A stretch of DNA of 64,000 nt from DATCLS01 sp035265325 (lineage in GTDB: Bacteria > Actinomycetota > Acidimicrobiia > Acidimicrobiales > VFJN01). A program made the translations under genes and the position numbers. The notes beneath the pieces are model-generated. The model did not search any database and had not been told where the DNA came from. It was given only the letters and a program-made list of their open reading frames with translations. Below, piece after piece: positions 17,086-26,443 of this stretch. Every line of letters starts with the position of its first letter. The stretch's first letter is position 1. The DNA lies in contig DATFOS010000143.1 in assembly GCA_035265325.1 (NCBI GenBank), forward strand, positions 1 to 64,000, written 5' to 3'.

Positions 17086-17688
17086 ATGGAACTGAGCACG
17101 GCCGTGCGCCGGCGCCGCATGGTCCGGTCTTTCGACCGGACCCCCGTGGCACCGGCCGTCGTCGACGGCCTGCTCGACCTCGCCCGCCGGGTGCCCTCCG
17201 CCGGCAACAGCCAGGGCGTCGCCTTCGTGGTCCTGGAGGGCTCCGACACCGCCCGCCTGTGGGACGTCACGCTGCCGGCCGAGCGCCGCGCGACGTTCCG
17301 CTGGCGGCGGCTGTTGGACGCCCCCGTGGTCGTCGTCCCGCTGGTCGAGCCGGCCGCCTACCCGCGCCGCTACGCCGAGGCCGACAAGGCGGCGACGGGG
17401 CTGGGCGCCGGGATCGACGCCTGGCCGGTCCCGTACTGGTGGGTCGACGGCGGCATGGCCGTGCAGACCCTGCTGCTGGGCGCCGTCGACGCCGGCCTGG
17501 GGGCCCTGTTCTACGGCCTGTTCGAGCACGAGGACGCCGCCCTGGCCGCCCTCGGCGTGCCCCCCGGCTGGCGGGCGCTCGGATCGGTGGCGCTGGGGTA
17601 CCCGGGCGAGGAGGACGACGCGCCGGGCCGCTCCGCCGGCCGGTCACGCCCGCCGCTGGCCTCCATCGTCCACCGGGGCGGTTGGTGA
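17086..17688 (+). CDS. Nitroreductase-family flavin oxidoreductase
   Basis: This 200-residue protein shows the nitroreductase fold signature at its N-terminus: an Arg/Ser-rich FMN phosphate-binding start (RRRRMVRSFDRTPVAPAVVD) followed by LLDLARRVPSAGNSQGVAFVVL. Near residues 125-140 GGMAVQTLLLGAVDAGLGAL corresponds to the conserved family helix, and ALGSVALGYPG is the usual near-C-terminal strand. Members reduce nitro compounds, quinones or other acceptors with FMN, and some actinobacterial relatives use other flavins; the substrate is unknown here. The 119 bases upstream contain only a short GC hairpin (16979-16992). Its end is 135 bases from the penicillin-binding protein gene, which has its own -10 box. 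Confidence 0.82.
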   Translation: MELSTAVRRRRMVRSFDRTPVAPAVVDGLLDLARRVPSAGNSQGVAFVVLEGSDTARLWDVTLPAERRATFRWRRLLDAPVVVVPLVEPAAYPRRYAEADKAATGLGAGIDAWPVPYWWVDGGMAVQTLLLGAVDAGLGALFYGLFEHEDAALAALGVPPGWRALGSVALGYPGEEDDAPGRSAGRSRPPLASIVHRGGW

Positions 17689-17810
17689 CGCCCGCCTCGG
17701 GTCCCGCCCGGTCCGCTGCGGCGACGGCCCGTTCGACGCCCGGCCGGACCGGGTCCCCGCACATGGCTGACCAGCGGTCGGCTGACCGGTACGCGTCGTC
17801 CTGACGCCAC

Positions 17811-17816
17811 TAGCCT
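17811..17816 (+). promoter_or_regulatory. Putative -10 box of the penicillin-binding protein gene (TAGCCT)
   Basis: TAGCCT ends 7 bases before the ATG at 17824, predicting a leaderless transcript. Confidence 0.5.
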
Positions 17817-17823
17817 GCCGGCG

Positions 17824-19869
17824 ATGCCTCTCGACCGGCGGGTTCTCGCGCTGCTGTTGGTCCTGCTGATGGGCGCCGTGGCGGTCACCGGGCTCGTGAT
17901 CGTGCCCCGGGTCCTCGGCGACGACGGCGCCGGTCCCGAGGACGACGCCGAGGCGTTCCTCGCCGCCTGGAGCGAGGGCGACCTCGACGAGATGGCCACC
18001 CGGGTGGTCGAGCCGCCGGCCACGTTCGCCGACGACTACACGGCGACCATGGAGGGCCTCCAGGTCGAGTCGGCCGAGTACCGGCTCACCGAGGTGCGCG
18101 AGGACGGCGGGGGCGACGCGGCCATCGCCGGTTTCCGGGCCACGCTCCGGCTCACCGGCCTGGGGGAGTGGGCCTACGACGGGTCCATGCGCCTGCAGCG
18201 GGGCGGGGGCGGCGACGACGCCCCGGACTGGCTCGTCGAGTGGTCGCCGGGCACGATCCACCCGTCCCTGGAGGACGACCAGCGCCTGATCCGCACCCGC
18301 ACGTGGCCCGAGCGCGGCGCCATCAACGGCTCCGACGGCGAGCCGCTGGCGCCGTCGGTGCCGGGCAGGGTCGTCGGCGTCCAGCCCTCCCGGGTGCAGG
18401 ACCTGCCCGCCGTCCAGCGAGTGCTCCAGGAGCAGCTCGGCGTCGACCCCGCCGCCGTCCAGGCCGCCATCGACGCGCCGGGCGTCCAGCCCGACCACTT
18501 CGTCCCGATCATCACGATCACCGAGGAGCGCTACCTCCAGGTCGAGCCGGTCGTCTACCCGATCCCCGGCACCGTGTTCCGCGACACGACCGTCCGGTCG
18601 GGGCCGACCGAGGGCTACGCCCAGCACATCCTCGGCCGCACCGAGGAGGCCACCGCGGAGCGCCTCGAGGAGCTGGGCGACCCCTACGTCGTCGGCGACG
18701 TCGTCGGCGTCACCGGGCTCGAGGCCCGCTTCGAGCAGGCCCTGGCCGGCACGCCGTCCGGCGAGATCCAGGCCGTCGACGCCGAGGACGAGGTCGTCGC
18801 CACCATCGACACGATCGAGGGCCGCGCGCCGGCGGCCGTGAACACGACGATCGACCGCACCGTCCAGACCGCGGTCGAGCGAACGCTGGGCACCGGGACC
18901 GCCCCCGCCGCCATCGTGGTGACCGACCCCGAGGGCAACGTCCGCGGGGCGGCCTCCCGGCCGCTCAGCGAGGACCTCAACCGGGCGTTCGGCGGGTCCT
19001 ACCCGCCCGGCTCGACGTTCAAGATCGTGACCGCCGACGCCCTGCTCGGCGCCGGCATCACCCCCGAGTCACCGATCGAGTGCAGCGAGACGATCAACGC
19101 CGGCGGCCGCTCCTTCCGGAACTTCGAGGGCGGCGCGCTCGGGATCGTGCCGTTCGGGCAGGCGTTCGCGGAGTCGTGCAACACGGCGATGATCCGGGCG
19201 GCCGAGCCGGTCCAGAACCCGCAGCTGGTCGAGGCCGCCGAGCGCTTCGGCTTCAACGCCGAGTACAACGTCGGCCTCAACACCGAGGGCGGCAGCTACC
19301 CCGAGCCGGCCGACGCCACCGAGAAGGCGGCCCAGGCCATCGGCCAGGGCCGGATCGTGGCGAGCCCGCTCCACATGGCGACGGTGGCCGGGACGGTCAT
19401 CGACGGCTCGTGGGAGCCGCCGACGCTGCTCGTCGACCCGCCGGAGCTGCCCGCCGCCGACGGCGCCGAGGGCGCCAACGCCACCACGGGCGCCGACGCC
19501 ACGGCGACCACGGCCGTCGGCGACGCCACGGCCACGACGGGCGCCACCACGGCGACCACGACCCCGCCCGACGGCGCCGCCACCGCCCAGCCCACGACGA
19601 TCGACGGGGGCCACCGCGAGACGCTGTCCGGGCTGATGCAGCGCGTCGTGACCGAGGGCAGCGGCACGGCGGCGGCGGTCCCCGGGCGGACGGTGGCCGG
19701 CAAGACCGGCACCGCCGAGTTCGGCGAGGGCGACCCGCTCCCCACGCACGCCTGGTTCGTGGGCTTCAGCGGGAACCTGGCCGCCTCGGTGTTCCTGGAG
19801 AACGGCGGAGTCGGCGGCCGCGACGCCGCCCCGATCGCCGGCACCCTGTTCGCCGCCCTCCCGGCGTAG
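17824..19869 (+). CDS. Class B penicillin-binding protein (transpeptidase) with NTF2-like N-domain
   Basis: The 681-residue protein has one N-terminal membrane anchor (residues 7-28), an NTF2-like MecA-N-type domain (about 38-145), a dimerisation domain (about 155-330) and a transpeptidase domain. All three active-site motifs are present: S397-T-F-K400 (GSTFK), S451-C-N453 and K627-T-G629 (AGKTGTAEF). It should cross-link peptidoglycan outside the membrane and bind beta-lactams. Residues about 544-592, between SCN and KTG, are an Ala/Thr-rich low-complexity insertion (for example ATTGATTATTT) not usual for the family. MecA-N domains occur in low-affinity PBPs of Firmicutes and in actinobacterial PBPs; resistance cannot be inferred. 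It is monocistronic and convergent with the DUF255 gene. Confidence 0.93.
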   Translation: MPLDRRVLALLLVLLMGAVAVTGLVIVPRVLGDDGAGPEDDAEAFLAAWSEGDLDEMATRVVEPPATFADDYTATMEGLQVESAEYRLTEVREDGGGDAAIAGFRATLRLTGLGEWAYDGSMRLQRGGGGDDAPDWLVEWSPGTIHPSLEDDQRLIRTRTWPERGAINGSDGEPLAPSVPGRVVGVQPSRVQDLPAVQRVLQEQLGVDPAAVQAAIDAPGVQPDHFVPIITITEERYLQVEPVVYPIPGTVFRDTTVRSGPTEGYAQHILGRTEEATAERLEELGDPYVVGDVVGVTGLEARFEQALAGTPSGEIQAVDAEDEVVATIDTIEGRAPAAVNTTIDRTVQTAVERTLGTGTAPAAIVVTDPEGNVRGAASRPLSEDLNRAFGGSYPPGSTFKIVTADALLGAGITPESPIECSETINAGGRSFRNFEGGALGIVPFGQAFAESCNTAMIRAAEPVQNPQLVEAAERFGFNAEYNVGLNTEGGSYPEPADATEKAAQAIGQGRIVASPLHMATVAGTVIDGSWEPPTLLVDPPELPAADGAEGANATTGADATATTAVGDATATTGATTATTTPPDGAATAQPTTIDGGHRETLSGLMQRVVTEGSGTAAAVPGRTVAGKTGTAEFGEGDPLPTHAWFVGFSGNLAASVFLENGGVGGRDAAPIAGTLFAALPA

Positions 19870-19923
19870 GCCCAGCGCCCCGCCCCCCAGCGATTCCGGG
19901 CGGGCCGCCGCACGCGTCGCACA

Positions 19924-19996
19924 GGTGGGCTCCCGGGCGGGCGTCGCGCCTCGGCCCCGGGTGGGTTCCCGGGGCGGGCGTCGCGCCTCGGCCCCG
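19924..19996. repeat. Two-copy tandem repeat between convergent genes
   Basis: Units 19924-19959 (36 bases) and 19960-19996 (37 bases) start GGTGGG and end GCCTCGGCCCCG. They differ by one substitution and one inserted G. A decayed third copy follows to about 20030. They fill the 224-base gap between the PBP and DUF255 stops; no gene is seen there. Confidence 0.7.
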
Positions 19997-20093
19997 GCGG
20001 GCGTCGCCTCGCCTGGGGGTCCCCCGGCAGGGTCGCCCGCGGTCCTCGGGTGGGGGTCCCGGGCGGCCGTCGTCAGGGGTGGCTGGGGCGGGC

Positions 20094-22115
<2,022 letters not shown>

Positions 22116-22121
22116 GACACC

Positions 22122-22127
22122 ACCCTA
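22122..22127 (-). promoter_or_regulatory. Putative -10 box of the DUF255 gene (TAGGGT)
   Basis: Minus-strand TAGGGT ends 6 bases before the ATG at 22115. Confidence 0.5.
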
Positions 22128-22207
22128 CGGGCGGTACCGTCGGGACCCAGGTGTGCCGGGAAGGCTGGTCGGCGGCTCGTTCGTCGACCCCCCGGAGGCG
22201 CCCCGTC

Positions 22208-23611
22208 GTGTCGTCCACGACCAGTCCCACCCCGACGCCAGGCACGCCCTCCTCGGCGCGTGCCGCCATGGGTTTCCGGCCGCTGCCCAAGGCCGTGCGC
22301 CACTTCCTCGACACCGAGGCCGCCGGCGGCGTCGTGCTCGTCGTGGCCGCCGTCGTGGCGCTGGCCTGGGCGAACTCGCCCTGGCACACCGCCTACGAGG
22401 ACCTGTGGGACGCCTCGGCGTCGCTCCGCATCGGCAGCGTCGGGTTCGAGGACGACCTGCACCACCTCGTGAACGACGGGCTGATGGCCCTGTTCTTCCT
22501 GGTCGTGGGCCTGGAGGTGAAGCGCGAGCTGGTGGCGGGCGACCTGCGCGACCCCCGCGTGGCTGCCCTGCCCGTCCTCGGCGCGCTCGGCGGCATGGTG
22601 GTCCCCGCAGGGATCTATCTGGCGTTCAACGCCGGCGCCGAGGGCAGTTCCGGCTGGGGCATCCCGATGGCGACCGACATCGCCTTCGCCCTCGGCGTGC
22701 TCGCGCTGCTCGGCCCGCGCATCCCGTCGGCGCTCAAGCTGTTCCTCCTCACCTTGGCGATCGTGGACGACATCGGCGCCATCGTGGTCATCGCCGTCGC
22801 GTACAGCGACGGGGTCGACCTGGTGGCCCTGGGGGTGGCCGCGGGCGCCGTGGCCGCGGCGATGGCGTGCCTGCGGCTCCGGCTGTGGACACCGGTGACC
22901 TACGTGGTCCTCGGCGTCGTGTGCTGGCTGGCCACGTACGAGTCCGGCGTCCATGCGACGCTCGCCGGCGTGGCGTTCGGCCTGCTGGCGCCGGCCCGCC
23001 CGCGGGCGCCGGGCGACGTCGTGCGCGAGTGGGCGGGTGACCTGTCCGACGAGCCCTCCGCCGACGAGATGCGCTCGCTGACCACCGTCGCCACCGAGAG
23101 CGTCTCGGTCGCCGAGCGGATGCAGCACACGCTCCACCCGGTGACGAGCTTCCTCGTGGTCCCGGTCTTCGCCCTGGCCAACGCCGGCATCCGTGTCACG
23201 GGCGACGAGCTGTCGGCGCCCGGCGCCGAGGCGGTCGCCGTCGGCGTCGTCGCCGGCCTGGTCGTGGGCAAGGCCGTCGGGGTGACGGCGGCAGCGGCGC
23301 TGGCCGTCCGGCTGCGCCTGGCGGTCCTGCCCGACGGCGTGCGGTGGCCCCAGATGCTCGCCGTGGGCGCCCTCGCCGGCATCGGGTTCACCGTGTCGCT
23401 GTTCATCGGCGGCCTCGCCTTCGACGACCCGACCCTCGACGCGGCCGCCCGGCTGGCCGTCCTGGCGGCGTCGGTGCTGGCGTCCGTCCTCGGCGCCGGC
23501 CTGCTGATCGCCACGACGGGCGGGCGAGGGGCCACGGAACGGCCGGCGGCGGCCGCGCACGGGGCGCCGGCCGAGGGCGACGACTCGCCGGCCCGCACGG
23601 GGCCCGCTTAG
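22208..23611 (+). CDS. nhaA: Na+/H+ antiporter NhaA
   Basis: The protein has about 11-12 hydrophobic segments and the NhaA signatures: ALFFLVVGLEVKRELVAGDL, WGIPMATDIAFALGVLALLG and LTLAIVDDIGAIVVIAVAYS, whose Asp pair is the proton/sodium binding site. GFTVSLFIGGLAF is the C-terminal conserved block. It exchanges cytoplasmic Na+ for external H+ in pH and salt homeostasis. The frame is open from 22151, but GGAGG at 22194-22198 sits 9 bases before GTG 22208, giving 467 residues; this start is chosen. Residues before ATG 22268 are Ser/Thr/Pro-rich. The stop overlaps the -10 box of the downstream dehydrogenase gene. Confidence 0.93.
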   Translation: MSSTTSPTPTPGTPSSARAAMGFRPLPKAVRHFLDTEAAGGVVLVVAAVVALAWANSPWHTAYEDLWDASASLRIGSVGFEDDLHHLVNDGLMALFFLVVGLEVKRELVAGDLRDPRVAALPVLGALGGMVVPAGIYLAFNAGAEGSSGWGIPMATDIAFALGVLALLGPRIPSALKLFLLTLAIVDDIGAIVVIAVAYSDGVDLVALGVAAGAVAAAMACLRLRLWTPVTYVVLGVVCWLATYESGVHATLAGVAFGLLAPARPRAPGDVVREWAGDLSDEPSADEMRSLTTVATESVSVAERMQHTLHPVTSFLVVPVFALANAGIRVTGDELSAPGAEAVAVGVVAGLVVGKAVGVTAAAALAVRLRLAVLPDGVRWPQMLAVGALAGIGFTVSLFIGGLAFDDPTLDAAARLAVLAASVLASVLGAGLLIATTGGRGATERPAAAAHGAPAEGDDSPARTGPA

Positions 23612-23614
23612 TTT
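23609..23614 (+). promoter_or_regulatory. Putative -10 box of the SDR gene (TAGTTT), overlapping the nhaA stop
   Basis: TAGTTT begins with the nhaA TAG stop and ends 7 bases before ATG 23622. The downstream gene may therefore be transcribed independently of nhaA. Confidence 0.5.
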
Positions 23615-23621
23615 GCCGTCC

Positions 23622-24380
23622 ATGGAGATCAGCTTGGAGGGGAAGGTTGCCCTGGTCACCGGGGCGAGCCGGGGGATCGGCAAGGCGATCGCCACCACGT
23701 TGGCCGGCGTCGGCGCCGACGTGATGCTGTCGTCGCGCAAGCAGGACGCCCTCGAGGCCGCCGCCGCCGACATCGGCACGGGCGGCGGCAAGCTGGAGGT
23801 CTTCGCCGCCAACGCCGGGGAACCCGACCAGATCGCCGCCTGCGTCGCCGCCACCGTCGAGCGGCTGGGCCGGGTCGACATCCTGGTGAACAACGCCGCC
23901 ACCAACCCCTACATGGGCCGTCCGGTCGACATCGACCTGCCCCGCTTCGACAAGACCTGGCAGGTCAACTTCCGCGGCCCGGTCGTCTGGATGCAGGAGG
24001 CCTGGACGGCCGGCATGCAGGAGCACGGCGGCAACGTCATCAACATCGCCTCCATCGGCGGCCTGTCGGTCGAGGTGTCGATCGGCCACTACAACGTGAC
24101 CAAGGCCGCCCTCATGCACCTCACCCGCACGATGGCGATGGACCTGGCCCCACACGTGCGGGTCAACGCCATCGCCCCGGGCCTGGTGAAGACCGACATG
24201 GCGAAGGCGCTGTGGCAGCCGGCCGAAGAGGCCATCGCCGCCCACACGCCTCTGCACCGCCTGGGCGAGCCGCAGGACATCGCCAATGCCGCCCTGTTCC
24301 TCGCCAGCGACCTGTCGTCGTGGGTCACGGGCCAGACGATCGTCGTCGACGGGGGCGCTTTGCTGGGCGGCTTCACCTGA
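23622..24380 (+). CDS. Short-chain dehydrogenase/reductase (SDR)
   Basis: The 252-residue protein is a classical SDR. The cofactor loop is VTGASRGIGKAIA (residues about 12-24), the NNA motif is ILVNNAATNPYM, the catalytic serine region is NIASIGG, and the catalytic pair is Tyr/Lys in HYNVTKAALMH. The C-terminal GQTIVVDGGALLGG block is typical of FabG-like enzymes. The cofactor could be NAD(H) or NADP(H); Ser and Arg after the second strand (LSSRKQD) lean towards NADP(H). The substrate is unknown. The start ATG 23622 is preferred to upstream ATG 23613 because TAGTTT lies 7 bases before it. Its last 8 bases overlap the end of the convergent menE gene. Confidence 0.9.
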   Translation: MEISLEGKVALVTGASRGIGKAIATTLAGVGADVMLSSRKQDALEAAAADIGTGGGKLEVFAANAGEPDQIAACVAATVERLGRVDILVNNAATNPYMGRPVDIDLPRFDKTWQVNFRGPVVWMQEAWTAGMQEHGGNVINIASIGGLSVEVSIGHYNVTKAALMHLTRTMAMDLAPHVRVNAIAPGLVKTDMAKALWQPAEEAIAAHTPLHRLGEPQDIANAALFLASDLSSWVTGQTIVVDGGALLGGFT

Positions 24381-25497
24381 GGGCGGTCAGCGCCGCCCGG
24401 GCGACCTTGCCGAGGGCGGTGCGGGGGAGCGCCTCGGCGAGGATCAGCTCCCGCGGGGCGGCGTAGGCCGGCAGTTCGGCCTTGACCGCGTCCCGGAGGG
24501 CGTCGAGCGACGGAGGCGACGTGGGGTCGGACGGGACCACGACGGCCACGACGCGCTGGCCCCACTCCGGGTCGGGGCGGCCCACGACCGCCACCTCCGC
24601 GACGGCCGGATGGGCGCCGAGCACCCGCTCGACAGCCACCGGCCACACGTTCTCGCCGCCGGTGATGACCAGGTCGCCGGTCCGCCCGAACACCCGTAGG
24701 CGTCCGGCGGCAGGGTCCCAGGCGCCGGCGTCGCCGGTGGGGAGCCACCCGTCCGGGCGGCGGGGGTCGGTGCCGTCGCGGTACGCCCGCAGCAGCATGG
24801 GGCCGCGCAGCTCGATCGCCCCCTCGCCGCCCGGTGCGGTGACCGGCCCGCCGGCGCCGTCGACCGTGCGCACCTCCACCCCGTCCAGCGGGACACCGTC
24901 GTAGACGACCCCGCTGCCGGTCTCGGTCATGCCGTAGGTGGCGACCGCGTTTGGCGGCAGGTCGGGCGGCATGGCGGACCCGCCCAGCACCACCCGGCGG
25001 AACAGCCCGGGGTCGACCCGGCGCAGCGCCGTCGCCACGAGCGAGACCAGCGTGACCGGGGAGTCGGGGTCGGTGGCGGCCGCCTCGACGGCGGGGGCCG
25101 AGAAGCCGTCGTGGACCGCCAGCGGCGTGCCGGTCGCCAGCGCGCGGGTCACGACCGACAGGCCGCCCACGTGGGCGAGCGGGAGGCAGGCCAGCCAGCG
25201 GTCGCGGGCCGGGTCGACGCCCAGGCGGGCGCTCGCGGCGAGCGCCGAGGCCCGCACGGCGTCGTGGGTGAGCACCACGCACTTGGGGTCGCCGGTGGTG
25301 CCGCTGGTGGCCACCACCAGGGCGTCGCCGTCCTCGACGGGCGCATCCGGCCGGGCGGCGGCCAGGGCCCGCTCGCGCGCAGCGGCCGGGAGCCGGGGGT
25401 CGAGCGGGAACACGGCGTCGCCGGCGTCCCACGCGGCCCGCAGGCCGTCGAGGAACGCCGGGGTGCCGCGCGCCTCGAGGACCACGAGCCGGCGCAC
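24373..25497 (-). CDS. menE: o-Succinylbenzoate-CoA ligase (AMP-binding), menaquinone pathway
   Basis: The 374-residue acyl-adenylate-forming enzyme carries the ATP P-loop signature VVATSGTTGDPKCVVLTHDA, the YGMTETGSGVVYDG block, the hinge GRTGDLVITGGENVWPVAVE and the C-terminal lysine in LPRTALGKVARAAL. MenE activates o-succinylbenzoate to its CoA ester in menaquinone synthesis. The short length and the linked menA, menD, menF, menH and menG support MenE over a general acyl-CoA ligase. The GTG start at 25497 lies 5 bases after the stop of the preceding membrane-protein gene; the longer open frame upstream runs antisense-like through it and is rejected. It is the last gene of a four-gene operon and ends overlapping the convergent SDR gene by 8 bases. 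Confidence 0.88.
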   Translation of the reverse strand: MRRLVVLEARGTPAFLDGLRAAWDAGDAVFPLDPRLPAAARERALAAARPDAPVEDGDALVVATSGTTGDPKCVVLTHDAVRASALAASARLGVDPARDRWLACLPLAHVGGLSVVTRALATGTPLAVHDGFSAPAVEAAATDPDSPVTLVSLVATALRRVDPGLFRRVVLGGSAMPPDLPPNAVATYGMTETGSGVVYDGVPLDGVEVRTVDGAGGPVTAPGGEGAIELRGPMLLRAYRDGTDPRRPDGWLPTGDAGAWDPAAGRLRVFGRTGDLVITGGENVWPVAVERVLGAHPAVAEVAVVGRPDPEWGQRVVAVVVPSDPTSPPSLDALRDAVKAELPAYAAPRELILAEALPRTALGKVARAALTALR

Positions 25498-25502
25498 CGC
25501 GC

Positions 25503-25916
25503 CTACTCGGGCTCGGCGAGGCTCAGCACGTCGATCTGGACGCCGTCGATCACGAAGTCCTCCACGCAGCCCTTGAACTGGCGGCGGTTGGTCTGGTCCA
25601 TGGAGGGGGCGAAGAGCGCCCGGAACTGCCCGTCGCCCTCGGTGCGCAGCGGCCCGACCATGTCGGACGTGACCTCCAGCCGGCACGTGAGCAGCTGGGC
25701 CTCGACCATCTCGTCCAGCGTCTGGTTGTCCTCGGCGTTGTGGCTGCGCGCCCGAACGATCACCTCGATCGTCGAGTCCGGGTCGATGGCCTGGTGGGTC
25801 GACAGCGTCGCCTCACGCAGCAGCGAGACCAGCACCAAGCCGACGCCCAGGCCGACGCCGCCGAGGACCAGCCGGCTCAGGATCTTGCCGACCTTGGTGG
25901 CGAGGAACCGCCTCAC
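25503..25916 (-). CDS. Small single-pass membrane protein of unknown function
   Basis: The 137-residue protein is not recognised. One membrane helix spans residues about 15-33 (RLVLGGVGLGVGLVLVSLL) after a basic start (MRRFLATKVGK), so the rest should lie outside the membrane. The outer domain has two cysteines (LLTCRLEV and FKGCVEDF) that could form a disulfide. ATG 25916 overlaps the previous gene's stop by 4 bases (ATGA), and menE follows 5 bases after its own stop. Tight coupling to the PPDK-like gene, a second membrane protein and menE suggests a shared process, but no function is inferred from sequence. Confidence 0.78.
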   Translation of the reverse strand: MRRFLATKVGKILSRLVLGGVGLGVGLVLVSLLREATLSTHQAIDPDSTIEVIVRARSHNAEDNQTLDEMVEAQLLTCRLEVTSDMVGPLRTEGDGQFRALFAPSMDQTNRRQFKGCVEDFVIDGVQIDVLSLAEPE

Positions 25917-26443
25917 GCGTGTCCGGCGCGGCGCAGCAGCTTGCGGATCTGGGCGTCGTCGGCGCCGGGCACGTCCTGCGCCAGGACCGTGACGTCATCG
26001 ACCACCAGGCCGCCCCGGGGGTAGCTGATCGAGCCGAGCTGGCGGGTGAGGCGCTGCTCGCCGACGGGCGTCGTGGTCTTGGACGCCACCCGGTCCATGA
26101 CCCAGGCGACGCCCGACAAGATGATGCCGCCGCCCACCAGGAACGTGATGAACACGCTGGTGCGGTTGGACGCCTCGTGGAGCCAGGCGAAGCGGTCGGC
26201 CGACGGCGGCCGCGAGGCCCGCAGGATGTCGCGGAGCGCCGGGTCGGGTGGGTGTCGCTGGGAGTACTCGATGGCGCTGAGCTTGCGCAGCACCAGGCCC
26301 GTGGCCAGGGCGACCTCGGCGATGAGGACGATCATGGCGAAGAACAGGGCCCGGTTCCACTCCCACCGGTTCAGCGAGAGCACCATGTAGATGAGCCCGG
26401 CGAGCAGCGTGCCGATGCCGGCGAGCCAGGCGACGATCCTCAC
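25913..26443 (-). CDS. Three-helix membrane protein of unknown function
   Basis: The 176-residue protein is not recognised. Hydrophobic segments lie near residues 4-22 (VAWLAGIGTLLAGLIYMVL), 33-53 and 98-117 (FITFLVGGGIILSGVAWVM). The loop between the second and third is charged (LRKLSAIEYSQRHPPDPALRD), and the C-terminal 55 residues are soluble, ending in the basic helix QIRKLLRRAGHA. The GTG start at 26443 overlaps the stop of the PPDK-like gene by 4 bases (GTGA). The frame runs far upstream inside that gene, but this is a shadow. Its place between a phosphotransferase-like enzyme and another small membrane protein suggests a membrane partner for that enzyme. Confidence 0.75.
   Translation of the reverse strand: MRIVAWLAGIGTLLAGLIYMVLSLNRWEWNRALFFAMIVLIAEVALATGLVLRKLSAIEYSQRHPPDPALRDILRASRPPSADRFAWLHEASNRTSVFITFLVGGGIILSGVAWVMDRVASKTTTPVGEQRLTRQLGSISYPRGGLVVDDVTVLAQDVPGADDAQIRKLLRRAGHA

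Noticed and set aside
19924..20030. CRISPR-like repeats between the PBP and DUF255 genes
   Set aside because: The copies are directly adjacent without spacers, only two are good, and no cas genes are present.
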